Shown here one piece after another: positions 17,121 through 24,778 of a stretch of DNA of 64,000 nt (its first letter is position 1; every line of letters starts with the position of its first letter). The notes beneath the pieces were generated by a model. The model ran no database searches. It was not told where the DNA came from and saw only the letters and a program-made list of their open reading frames with translations. The translations under genes and the position numbers were made by a program. This DNA is from Nocardia flavorosea NBRC 108225 (GTDB lineage Bacteria > Actinomycetota > Actinomycetes > Mycobacteriales > Mycobacteriaceae), in the NCBI RefSeq assembly GCF_001613385.1, contig NZ_BDCG01000012.1:496001-560000 (forward strand), given 5' to 3'.

Positions 17121-17692
17121 GCCGACGAGCCTAACCGGCGTGTACGGGTCCGGCCCACCCCCGGAACGGGCACCGCCGCAGGGAATGTGACGGTGCACCG
17201 GCCGGTGGTCGCGGCGGGCCATCCGCCCGCGCAGAGCCACAACGTATGTCCGGATACCCCCGCCGCCACTGCCGTGGGTGTCGACGACACGACGCGCTTC
17301 CCGTCCGCACCGACCGGCGGGCGGACCGGACCAGCGGCACGCATCGACGCGGCCGGCGCGGAACGAGCGCCTCCTCGACCGGCGAGGCGGGCGGATCGGC
17401 CCGCATCGGCCCGCGGGACCGAGCCGATACGGAGATTCGCCGCGCCACACAGGCCGGCAGCCGGCCGGTGGCCTACAGCGGGAACCCGCGCACAGTGACG
17501 TCTCGACCGGGCCGGCCGGTGAGCAGACCGTTCACCGGCCGGCACGCACAAGTTCCGTGAATGCGCAGGTACGCCGGGAACCACACCGCTCGGTCATGTC
17601 GGTGGAGCGACCGGTGACGAGCATGTTCGGCGCTGAGGCAGAGGTAGACACCATCCGAGCGGCCCGGGTGCCGCGCCCACTCAGGAGGCACA
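17121..17692. other. Gene-free stretch upstream of the NuoF-like gene
   Basis: About 570 bases. Open frames on both strands have Arg/Pro-rich shadow composition and no ribosome sites. A good AGGAGG site for the downstream gene ends the region. No clear palindrome or repeat was seen. Confidence 0.6.
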
Positions 17693-19021
17693 ATGCAGCA
17701 CACCTTCTCGTCGGCCGGGGGCCTGGCGGTGGTTCCGTACCCCGGTAGCGAGCCGCGGCTGCTGCGGCTCGGCGGCGGGGTCGAGTCCGCCTACGAATAC
17801 CGCGACAGCGGTGGTTACCGGCCGATCGGCGCGGTCTCCGCACTCGCCGATGCCGTCGAACGCAGCGGTTTGCGGGGGCGCGGCGGCGCCGGGTTCCCGT
17901 TCGCGGTGAAGGTGGACAGTGTCCGCGCCGGGAGCCCGGCCCGGTCCGGCGTGCCCGCCGGGTGGACCGAAACCGTTGTCGTCGCCAACGGCGAGGAGGG
18001 CGAACCTGCCTCCTTCAAGGACCGCTGGCTGCTGCGCAACCGGCCGCATCTGGTGCTGGACGGACTACGACTGGCCGCCGCGCTGGTGAGCGCCCGCCGC
18101 GGATACGTCTACGTATCGGATCAGGAATCCGAAAGGTCGGTGACCGCGGCACTCGACGAACTCGGCGGCACGGTGCCCGGTGGTCCGGAACTCGCTGTCG
18201 TCCGAGTCGATCCCGGCTACGTCGCCGGTGAGGAAACCGCCGCGGTGCAGGCGATCAACGGGGGTCGCGCCGTACCCACCGACAAACCGCCACGACCGTA
18301 CGAAGCCGGTGTGGCGGGGTTGCCCACGCTGGTCAGCAACGTCGAAACCCTCGCCAACCTGCCCTTCCTGGACCGCTGGGGCGCCGACGCGTACCGCGCC
18401 GCGGGCACCGCGTTGTCTCCCGGCACTTTCCTGTCCACCGTCACCGCCGCGCACCGGGCACCGGTCCTGTACGAACTTCCCTACGGCCTGCCGGTCACCG
18501 ATCTGCTCGCCCTGCACGGCATCCCGGCCGATTCGGTACGCGGGGCGCTGGTCGGTGGATATTTCACCGGGTTGCTCGACTCCACATTCACCGGCCTCAC
18601 CCTCGACCACGAAACCCTGCGCCGTGCCGGTTCCGGCCTCGGCTGCGGTGCCCTCGCCGTCCTCACCGAGGAATGTCCGGTCGCCGTTGCGGCCGCGGTC
18701 CTGAACTACTTCGACCGCGAGAACGCCGGACAGTGCGGATCCTGCTTCAACGGCACCGCCGCCATGGCCGCTGCCACCACCGCACTAGCGGAGGGACGCG
18801 CGGCCGCGGACGACCTCGATCGCCTGCGCCGCTGGTCGACGGTGCTGCGCGGTCGCGGCGCCTGCGGGACCCTCGACGCCGCGTGTCACACCGCGGCAAG
18901 CCTGCTGGACCGCTTCCCGCAGGAGGTCGCCGCACATCTCGGCAACAGCTGCCCGGACTGCGCAAGTACCCCCGCCACCGACCGAGCCCCCTACCGAGTG
19001 GAAACGGAGGCGCTGCTGTGA
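17693..19021 (+). CDS. NuoF-like FMN/Fe-S flavoprotein (NADH:ferredoxin oxidoreductase candidate)
   Basis: A 442-residue stand-alone homologue of complex I subunit NuoF. Flavin/NADH-binding motifs are GRGGAGF (residues 62-68) and ANGEEGEPASFKD (98-110), followed by an SLBB-like region. The Fe-S region has Cys348 and Cys351 (QCGSCFNGT), Cys391 (GRGACGT) and Cys398 (DAAC). Compared with the CxxCxxC of true NuoF, the first cysteine is Ala, and Cys398 may substitute. No other complex I genes are present. It is coupled by a GTGA overlap to a ferredoxin, so it probably reduces that ferredoxin with NADH to feed a P450 or similar enzyme (inference). Confidence 0.85.
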   Translation: MQHTFSSAGGLAVVPYPGSEPRLLRLGGGVESAYEYRDSGGYRPIGAVSALADAVERSGLRGRGGAGFPFAVKVDSVRAGSPARSGVPAGWTETVVVANGEEGEPASFKDRWLLRNRPHLVLDGLRLAAALVSARRGYVYVSDQESERSVTAALDELGGTVPGGPELAVVRVDPGYVAGEETAAVQAINGGRAVPTDKPPRPYEAGVAGLPTLVSNVETLANLPFLDRWGADAYRAAGTALSPGTFLSTVTAAHRAPVLYELPYGLPVTDLLALHGIPADSVRGALVGGYFTGLLDSTFTGLTLDHETLRRAGSGLGCGALAVLTEECPVAVAAAVLNYFDRENAGQCGSCFNGTAAMAAATTALAEGRAAADDLDRLRRWSTVLRGRGACGTLDAACHTAASLLDRFPQEVAAHLGNSCPDCASTPATDRAPYRVETEALL

Positions 19022-19269
19022 AGATCAAACTGGATCGCACGCTCTGCGACGGTTTCGGTATCTGCGCCAAACATGCCCCCGAACACTTCCCCCTCGACGA
19101 CTGGGGGTATGCCTCCCTCGCCGGCAATCCGGTCATCGCCCCCACCGACGAGCCCGCGGTGACCCGCGCCCTGCTCGACTGCCCGGTACACGCGATCACC
19201 ACGCTGCCGGAACCGGGCCGCCCGGATACCGGATCCGCGGCTACTGCACCTGGTTCTGCACAGAAATAG
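19018..19269 (+). CDS. Small ferredoxin, [3Fe-4S] type
   Basis: An 83-residue ferredoxin starting at a GTG that overlaps the upstream stop. Cysteines 10, 16 and 55 (LCDGFGICAKHAPEHF and LLDCPVHAI) give the C-x5-C...CP pattern of single-cluster [3Fe-4S] ferredoxins that serve actinobacterial P450s; the usual second cysteine is absent. The core ends near residue 65, followed by a Ser/Ala/Gly tail. Expected role: one-electron carrier between the NuoF-like flavoprotein and an oxygenase. Confidence 0.88.
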   Translation: MKIKLDRTLCDGFGICAKHAPEHFPLDDWGYASLAGNPVIAPTDEPAVTRALLDCPVHAITTLPEPGRPDTGSAATAPGSAQK

Positions 19270-19447
19270 CGACCCGGCGCGGCATCCCGGTATGCCACGG
19301 CACAGACCTGCCGCACGGGCCCATGCCGGTTCCGGCACCTCGCCGGCCACCGGAATCCGCATGCGGCCGCCGGCCGCTGTGCGATCGCGCGTCCGACCTC
19401 TGAAAATTCGCTCGCCGGCCGAGTCGTTCGGAGGCACGCTCTACGGC

Positions 19448-20077
19448 ATGGAAGAACCACAACACAGGATCCGCGCGCTCCATACGGCAACCACCGTCAC
19501 GGTCTACCAGGCATACTCGGCGGTCATCGGCAGGCCTGCCCTCCGCGAGGGCCGCTTCCCGGCGGCATGGAAGCGAGACCGGATGACGTGGATCAAACCG
19601 TCGTTTCTGTGGATGATGTATCGCAGTGGCTGGGGCACGAAACCGGATCAGGAGACCGTTCTCGCCGTGGAGATCTCACGCAGCGGCTTCGAATGGGCGT
19701 TGCGGAATGCGTGCCTGTCGAGCTACCAGCCCGGGCTCTATCCCGACCACAGCACCTGGCGGCGACAGCTGAAGCGCTCTCCCGCCCGCGTCCAGTGGGA
19801 TCCCGAGCGCGATCTGAGCCTGCGGCCCCTTCCGTATCGCTCGCTGCAACTCGGGCTCAGCGGTGAAGCCGTACGCCACTACGCGGACGAGTGGACCGTC
19901 GCCATCAGCGATATGACTCCGCTGGCGCGCGAGATTCACGCGCTGGTCGACGAGGGCGACTTCGACTCGGCTGCCCGGCTACTGCCCCAGGAGCGCCCGT
20001 ATCCAGCCGCGGACGGACTACTGGAACATCTGGGTGTCAGCGCGTTTCCTGCCAGCCGCAGGGCATTCCGCAGCTGA
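19448..20077 (+). CDS. DUF4291 family protein
   Basis: A 209-residue protein from the ATG at 19448, with GGAGG upstream. Conserved stretches such as VYQAYSAVIG, RMTWIKPSFLWMMYRSGW and VQWDPERDL are those of the DUF4291 family, whose function is unknown. It is a soluble protein without a signal sequence. Its 3' end overlaps by 41 bases a small zinc-ribbon gene on the opposite strand. No evident tie to the catabolic genes. Confidence 0.85.
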   Translation: MEEPQHRIRALHTATTVTVYQAYSAVIGRPALREGRFPAAWKRDRMTWIKPSFLWMMYRSGWGTKPDQETVLAVEISRSGFEWALRNACLSSYQPGLYPDHSTWRRQLKRSPARVQWDPERDLSLRPLPYRSLQLGLSGEAVRHYADEWTVAISDMTPLAREIHALVDEGDFDSAARLLPQERPYPAADGLLEHLGVSAFPASRRAFRS

Positions 20078-20279
20078 TATGCGTTTCGCGGTCGGCCGTG
20101 CCGTCGGCAAAGGTGCGTACGGTGGTCGAGGCTTCGGCGGCATAACCGCACCGCGGGCAGACCGAGAAATAGTCGAGTACCGGGTAGACCGTGACGAGTA
20201 CCGGCGCCTCGGACCTCAGCCGGGCCGCGCCGCCCGGGTCGGCGGTGTTCAGACGGGATCGAACGACGAGATCAGCCAT
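20037..20279 (-). CDS. Small zinc-ribbon-like protein, last gene of the mce-associated operon
   Basis: An 80-residue frame with two cysteine pairs, VCPRCGYAA and CGMPCGW, spaced like a zinc ribbon. It begins 31 bases inside the end of the Mce-associated gene and overlaps the DUF4291 gene antisense. The paired cysteines and non-shadow composition argue that it is real. Its function is unknown; the position suggests co-expression with the Mce-associated membrane proteins. Confidence 0.55.
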   Translation of the reverse strand: MADLVVRSRLNTADPGGAARLRSEAPVLVTVYPVLDYFSVCPRCGYAAEASTTVRTFADGTADRETHISCGMPCGWQETR

Positions 20280-20758
20280 GAGTCCTCTACCTTCGACAGC
20301 GTCACCCGGACGCTACTGGCGGCCAGCGCCGGATCGGGTTTCTCGGCGCTGGTGGTGGTCTGGTTGATGAACAGCAGCGCGACCGCCGAATCTGGATGTA
20401 TTTCGGCGACCGCCGAGCGCACGACGCTCGCGGAGGTTTTCACCGATTTCTCCTTCGCGGCGGGCGCGATGACCTTTTCGGTGAACTGCGTGTAGTACGT
20501 GAGGAAATCGCCGGTCATCCGGGATTTGGCGGACGCGAAATCCTGATCCAGTGATTCGGGGGAATACGACAACAGGGCGACGGTGCCCTCGGTCGCAGCG
20601 GAGAGCACCTCGTTCTTCGCCGCGTCACCGCGCGAATCGGGCCGGTACTGAAAGGTCAGCAGCGCGGCGGCGAGTGCCACCGCCGCTACGGCCAGCACGG
20701 TGAGCAGGACCGGTTCCGGGGACCGGCGGACCGTACGGAGGAAACTCGGGATTCTCAC
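20249..20758 (-). CDS. Mce-associated membrane protein
   Basis: A 169-residue protein starting at a GTG that overlaps the upstream stop (GTGA). A single N-terminal membrane segment (LLTVLAVAAVALAAALLTF, about residues 18-36) is followed by an extracytoplasmic domain with the SYSPESLDQDFASAKSRMTG pattern typical of actinobacterial Mce-associated (Mas) proteins. Such proteins lie downstream of mceF and are thought to stabilise the Mce complex. Here they are separated from mceF by regulator and beta-oxidation genes. Confidence 0.82.
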   Translation of the reverse strand: MRIPSFLRTVRRSPEPVLLTVLAVAAVALAAALLTFQYRPDSRGDAAKNEVLSAATEGTVALLSYSPESLDQDFASAKSRMTGDFLTYYTQFTEKVIAPAAKEKSVKTSASVVRSAVAEIHPDSAVALLFINQTTTSAEKPDPALAASSVRVTLSKVEDSWLISSFDPV

Positions 20759-21951
20759 GGCACGAACTCCACTTTCGACATCTTCGACTCCGCCCCCTCG
20801 CGGGTGACGGTGACGCTGAGCCGCCATACCCGGGGTTCCTGCTGCGCGCCTGCCGAGTTGGTGACCCGGGAGACCGCCGAGACCAGCACGACCGCCGATT
20901 CGTCGGTCATGGATTCGACCGCAGCCGCGGTGATCTCGCCCTGGGTCGCGACCTTGGACTGTTCCACGACCTTGGTGAAATCTTCGGACCGGGTCTGGAA
21001 ATCGGTGCGGAACGCGCCGGTGGAATGGTCGAGGACTCGTTTCACATCATCGGTGGCGCGGCCGGAATCCAGTGTGGTGAGGGCGATGACGCCTTCCCGG
21101 GCGGCATTGAGGAACTCGTCCTCGCGCGCCTGGGCGGCGGCGATCTGCTGATGGTTCCATATCGAATAACCGCCGGTCGCCAGGGAGAGGAGCACGATCA
21201 CCGCCACCAGTGCCCGGGCAACCATCCGGCCCCTCGGCCGCCGCACCGTACCCGGTTTCATCCGTCGCCCGGCGGCCGCGAACCGTTCGGCGACCTTACC
21301 CACGCCCTCGGCAGTGCGGTTCTTCGTAACAGCGGCGGTATCGGAGCCTTTCGATACTCCTCCGATCGGACGGGAGCCCGCCGAGGTACCGCTGCCGGAA
21401 TCAGCTCTTGTCGACGATTCACCGCTTGCCTCGGATCCCGTCGCGGTATCGCTGTCGGAGCCGGCCCCTTCCGGCGTATCGGCGTGCGGCCCCGAACTCG
21501 CCGCGGTATCGCGCTCCGGGGTAGCACTCGACGCGGCCTCCACTTGGGTGGCTGTGGCCTCCGAATCGGGACTTCCCGGCAGCAAAGCGGTCTTCGCCCC
21601 GGATGACGCCGCTTCGGTCCCCGATGTGGCGGCGGTACCACCCCGCGCGGAGTCGTCCGCGACCGCACCGCTCTCGCCGACCGCATCCGTGTTCGGGGTG
21701 CTCGCGGGGGGTGCTGGGACCGATGCCCCCGAATCCGCCGGTACCGCGGCGCTACCGGCCGCGGCGGACTCCGCATCGGCCGCAACGCGGCGGTGCTCCC
21801 CTGCCTCGCGTCGCAGTTTCGCGGCGCGGGCGCGAGCCCGGGCCGCGGTCGCGGACGCCTGCGCGGCCAGCGCCTCGGCTTCCGCCGCCGCTGCCTCGGC
21901 ATCGGCTTGTTCGGCCGCCAGGATCAGCGGGTCGGTGGCGGTTTCGGGCAT
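20755..21951 (-). CDS. Mce-associated membrane protein with long low-complexity N-terminus
   Basis: A 398-residue protein. The first part is Ala/Glu-rich and probably coiled coil (about residues 10-60), followed by a long Ser/Ala/Gly/Thr-rich stretch. A membrane segment, RALVAVIVLLSLATGGYSIW, lies near residue 250, then a Mas-type periplasmic domain (EGVIALTTLDSGRATDDVKR). The extended cytosolic N-terminus is common in Mas proteins. It pairs with the overlapping downstream Mas gene; together they probably assist the mce importer encoded at 26.5-35.5 kb. Confidence 0.82.
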   Translation of the reverse strand: MPETATDPLILAAEQADAEAAAAEAEALAAQASATAARARARAAKLRREAGEHRRVAADAESAAAGSAAVPADSGASVPAPPASTPNTDAVGESGAVADDSARGGTAATSGTEAASSGAKTALLPGSPDSEATATQVEAASSATPERDTAASSGPHADTPEGAGSDSDTATGSEASGESSTRADSGSGTSAGSRPIGGVSKGSDTAAVTKNRTAEGVGKVAERFAAAGRRMKPGTVRRPRGRMVARALVAVIVLLSLATGGYSIWNHQQIAAAQAREDEFLNAAREGVIALTTLDSGRATDDVKRVLDHSTGAFRTDFQTRSEDFTKVVEQSKVATQGEITAAAVESMTDESAVVLVSAVSRVTNSAGAQQEPRVWRLSVTVTREGAESKMSKVEFVP

Positions 21952-21971
21952 CTATCCCACCTCGATCATTT

Positions 21972-22274
21972 TCAGTCGCTTGCGGGCAGCGGCTTTGCTT
22001 CCTTGATGGTCAGCGGTGTGGCCCCCACGCTGAGGGTGCCGGCCCCCGCCTTGGTGACCAGGACCTCCGCCCCCTGGTCGTCGACGTAGCGTTTACCGAT
22101 CAGGTTGCCGTCGGCGAAACCTTCCTGCGGACCGCCGCCCGAAGGAGCTGGGCCGTCGATCGGCACCATGGGTACGCCGCCGGCCCGCAGATCGTCGAGG
22201 CTGTCGGCGGCCCGGACGATGATCACCTCGGTAGTACACACCTGACTCCGCAGCCGGGTCCCGGTTTTGGCCAT
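21972..22274 (-). CDS. Small conserved hypothetical protein
   Basis: A 100-residue protein from the ATG at 22274 with AGGAAG upstream. It starts MAKTGTRLRSQVCTTEVIIV and ends with KEAKPLPASD. It lacks membrane segments; one cysteine is near the N-terminus. I do not recognise the family. Its placement between the acyl-CoA synthetase and the Mas genes, with gaps under 30 bases, indicates it is co-transcribed with them. Confidence 0.65.
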   Translation of the reverse strand: MAKTGTRLRSQVCTTEVIIVRAADSLDDLRAGGVPMVPIDGPAPSGGGPQEGFADGNLIGKRYVDDQGAEVLVTKAGAGTLSVGATPLTIKEAKPLPASD

Positions 22275-22300
22275 GATCTTCTTCCTTTCGCGTGCGGCGG

Positions 22301-23803
22301 TTACGCGCCGGCGGTTTCGCGGGTGAGTTCGGCGACGAGTTCGCGCCGCAGGATCTTCCCGGTCGGGGTTGCGGGTAGTTCGGGCCGGAACACGACGCGG
22401 TCGGGGGTGCGGGAACCACGTAGTCCGGAGCGGACATGGCCGCGTAACTCTTCGGGGTCCGGGGTCCGGCCCGGTTCGGCGGGGACCACGACCGCGACGA
22501 TGATCTGCCCCCATTCGGCGTCCTCGACGCCCACCACCGCACAATCGTGTACTGCCGGATGTTCCACCAGCACGTCCTCGATCTCGGCGGGTGCGATGTT
22601 CTCACCGCCGCGGATGATCGTGTCGTCGCTGCGGCCGTGGATGAACAGGTAGCCGTCGGCGTCGAGGACGGCGAGGTCCCTGGTCGGGAACCAGCCTTCG
22701 GCGTCGAGTACCGAACCGATTCCGGTGTACCGTCCGGATACCTGCGGCCCGCGGACGAACAGTTCCCCGGGGACCTCGGCGGGCAGAACCGCCCCGCTTT
22801 CGTCGCGGATCTGCACCTCGACCCCCGGGACCGGCTGCCCGACGGAACCGAGCCTTCGCGCGACCTTGTCGTCGCCGGAGGCGAGCGCTGCCCGGTGGTC
22901 GTCCGGGCCGAGTACCGCGATGGTCGAACTGGTTTCGGTGAGCCCGTAGGCATTGACGAAGCCGACGTCCGGCAGCAGCTCCAGCGCGGTCCGCACCAGC
23001 GGCAGCGCGACTTTGGAGCCACCGTAGGCCAGGGTGCGCAGGGTCGGCAGCCCGGCTCCGGTGGCTTTCAACGCGGTGACGATCCGGTCCAGCATAGTCG
23101 GGACCACGGTCGCGGTGGTGACGCGTTCGGTGTCGACGAGCCGGATCCATTCGCGCGCGTCGAAACTGCGCAGATAGACCATTTTGCGGCCGGCGTAGAG
23201 GTTCGAGAGTGCGGCCCCCACCCCGGCGACGTGGTAGGGGGGAACGCAGATCAGCGATACGTCGTCGTCCGCGGCGGAGGCGAATTCGACTGTGCCGGTG
23301 ATATAGCTGACGAGGTTGTTGTGCGAGAGTTCGACCGCTTTGGGCTGCGAGGTGGTCCCGGAGGTGAACAGGACGACCGCGGCCGAATCGGGGTCGGGTT
23401 CGACTCCGGCCGGTTCGGCGGCGCGGGCGGCCGCCAGGAAACGCGCCGAATCCCACAGCAGTTCCGCGGTGCCGGTCACAGCGTCGGTGTAGGCGTCGTC
23501 GTGGATCACCAGGGGCGCGTCGAGCCGGTGGATCAGTTCGGCGAGTTTATCGCTGCTGAGCCGGTAGTTCAGTGGCGTGAACGGCACGCCGGCCCGGGCC
23601 GAGGCGAAGATCAGCAGCGGCAGGAGCGCTCCGCCGGTACCCACGTACGCGACACTGCGGGCCCCCGAGCCGGCGATCGCGCCCGCCCCCCCGTGGGCCA
23701 GGGCGTCCAGTTCGGCGCCGGTCCACCGCGATTCGCCCGATACGACGGCCGCCCGATCGGGATTGTTCGACGCCGCCATATCCAGCAGTAGCGAAATACT
23801 CAT
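22301..23803 (-). CDS. Acyl-CoA synthetase (class I adenylate-forming, FadD-like)
   Basis: A 500-residue enzyme; the ATG at 23803 is preceded by GGAAG. Motifs: FTSGTTSQPKAVELSH, YGLTETSS, SDDTIIRGGENIAPAEIE and TPTGKILRREL with the catalytic Lys. The usual TGD motif reads TRD (WFPTRDL), a Gly to Arg change close to the ATP ribose site. It starts the operon that also holds the Mas genes and lies just below a 25-bp palindrome. Probable role: CoA activation of substrate imported by Mce. Substrate unknown. Confidence 0.85.
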   Translation of the reverse strand: MSISLLLDMAASNNPDRAAVVSGESRWTGAELDALAHGGAGAIAGSGARSVAYVGTGGALLPLLIFASARAGVPFTPLNYRLSSDKLAELIHRLDAPLVIHDDAYTDAVTGTAELLWDSARFLAAARAAEPAGVEPDPDSAAVVLFTSGTTSQPKAVELSHNNLVSYITGTVEFASAADDDVSLICVPPYHVAGVGAALSNLYAGRKMVYLRSFDAREWIRLVDTERVTTATVVPTMLDRIVTALKATGAGLPTLRTLAYGGSKVALPLVRTALELLPDVGFVNAYGLTETSSTIAVLGPDDHRAALASGDDKVARRLGSVGQPVPGVEVQIRDESGAVLPAEVPGELFVRGPQVSGRYTGIGSVLDAEGWFPTRDLAVLDADGYLFIHGRSDDTIIRGGENIAPAEIEDVLVEHPAVHDCAVVGVEDAEWGQIIVAVVVPAEPGRTPDPEELRGHVRSGLRGSRTPDRVVFRPELPATPTGKILRRELVAELTRETAGA

Positions 23804-23860
23804 ACGACTACTTCCTGCATGCCGGACGCCGCGAGACAGCACCCGGCCGGTAGTGATACC

Positions 23861-23885
23861 GATATTCTCGGAAACCGAGAATATC
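23861..23885. promoter_or_regulatory. 25-bp palindrome built from two operator half-sites, upstream of acyl-CoA synthetase/Mas operon
   Basis: Perfect arms GATATTCTCGG and CCGAGAATATC flank AAA. It contains the ATTCTC and GAGAAT half-sites of the shared operator but facing outward, so two overlapping imperfect sites may be present. It lies 58 bases before the synthetase start and after the TetR gene. Confidence 0.7.
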
Positions 23886-23938
23886 ATATCCGCTGGCCCG
23901 CGAACCCGAATCGACCAACCGCCCGGTCTGTACGACAC

Positions 23939-24598
23939 TCACCGGCGCACCTCCGTGCTCAGCACGCCGAACGCGCACAGGTTCCACACTTCCGTCGCGG
24001 TGATCGGGTGGGCACCGTCATCGGACCGGGCCCCCTGCGCCACGAACATCACCGTCTGCAACGTCATGGCCGCGAGCCGCCGCGGACGCGTCCCCGAACG
24101 TAGGTAGCCGGCGATATCGGCGGCACCCACCAGATCGGCGAGCAATTCGAAAAGCGACGCATGCGCGACCTGGATCTCGATCGGATCCGACATCAGCAAC
24201 CGGGGCGCGAATTCGGTGAACAGCGGCCGATGCGCGCCCGGGTCGGGACGGCAGAACTCGAACAGCAGTTCCACCGCCGTTCGGAGCTTGTCCAGCGGAT
24301 CGGCATCGTTACCTGTGGCCTCACGGATCTGTTCGGCCACTTTGGCGATGGCCTCCTCGTAGAGAGCCAGCAGCAATTCGTGTTTACCCTCGAAGAGCAG
24401 ATAGAAGCTGCGCAGCGATTGCCCCGCCTCGTCGACCACCTCGTGCATCGTGAAATCGGTGCTGCCCCGCTGGGTGATCAGCGCGCGCGCCGCGTCCAGG
24501 AAGCGCTGCACCTGCGCGCTGCCGAACAGTTTGGTAGTGCGCACCGAACGCGCATCGATCCGCTGCTGCAGGGTCAGCCCGCTACCGGTACTCCGCAT
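23939..24598 (-). CDS. TetR family regulator, candidate master regulator of the catabolic regulon
   Basis: A 219-residue regulator from the ATG at 24598, preceded by GGAGG. The N-terminal helix-turn-helix covers about residues 31-77 (FTMHEVVDEAGQSLRSFYLLFEGKHEL), followed by a ligand-binding domain of the usual length. It is divergent from the acyl-CoA dehydrogenase, with a perfect operator copy between the two, and a further palindrome lies at its 3' side. Sites of the same type precede the mce, mhp and amidohydrolase operons, so it is the natural candidate to bind them, with a CoA thioester or imported compound as possible inducer (inference). Confidence 0.85.
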   Translation of the reverse strand: MRSTGSGLTLQQRIDARSVRTTKLFGSAQVQRFLDAARALITQRGSTDFTMHEVVDEAGQSLRSFYLLFEGKHELLLALYEEAIAKVAEQIREATGNDADPLDKLRTAVELLFEFCRPDPGAHRPLFTEFAPRLLMSDPIEIQVAHASLFELLADLVGAADIAGYLRSGTRPRRLAAMTLQTVMFVAQGARSDDGAHPITATEVWNLCAFGVLSTEVRR

Positions 24599-24739
24599 GG
24601 CCGTACCTCCGATTGCCGTATCCGTCGATCGGCCCGCGCGGTTCACGCCGGCCGCTCACTCGTACCGCGGCGGGAACCACCGGAGTGGACCCGTTGCCCG
24701 GTCCGGCCACCGGCCGCGGAAACTAGAATATCCGGTTGC

Positions 24740-24754
24740 GAGAATGATATTCTC
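24740..24754. promoter_or_regulatory. Operator GAGAAT-GAT-ATTCTC in the TetR/acyl-CoA dehydrogenase divergent promoter
   Basis: A perfect copy of the shared palindrome, 25 bases before the acyl-CoA dehydrogenase start and 142 bases before the TetR start. AAAGGAGG for the dehydrogenase follows 9 bases later, so the site lies over the likely transcription start. Binding here would control the dehydrogenase and the regulator itself. Confidence 0.78.
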
Positions 24755-24778
24755 ATATTCGGCCAAAGGAGGTACACA

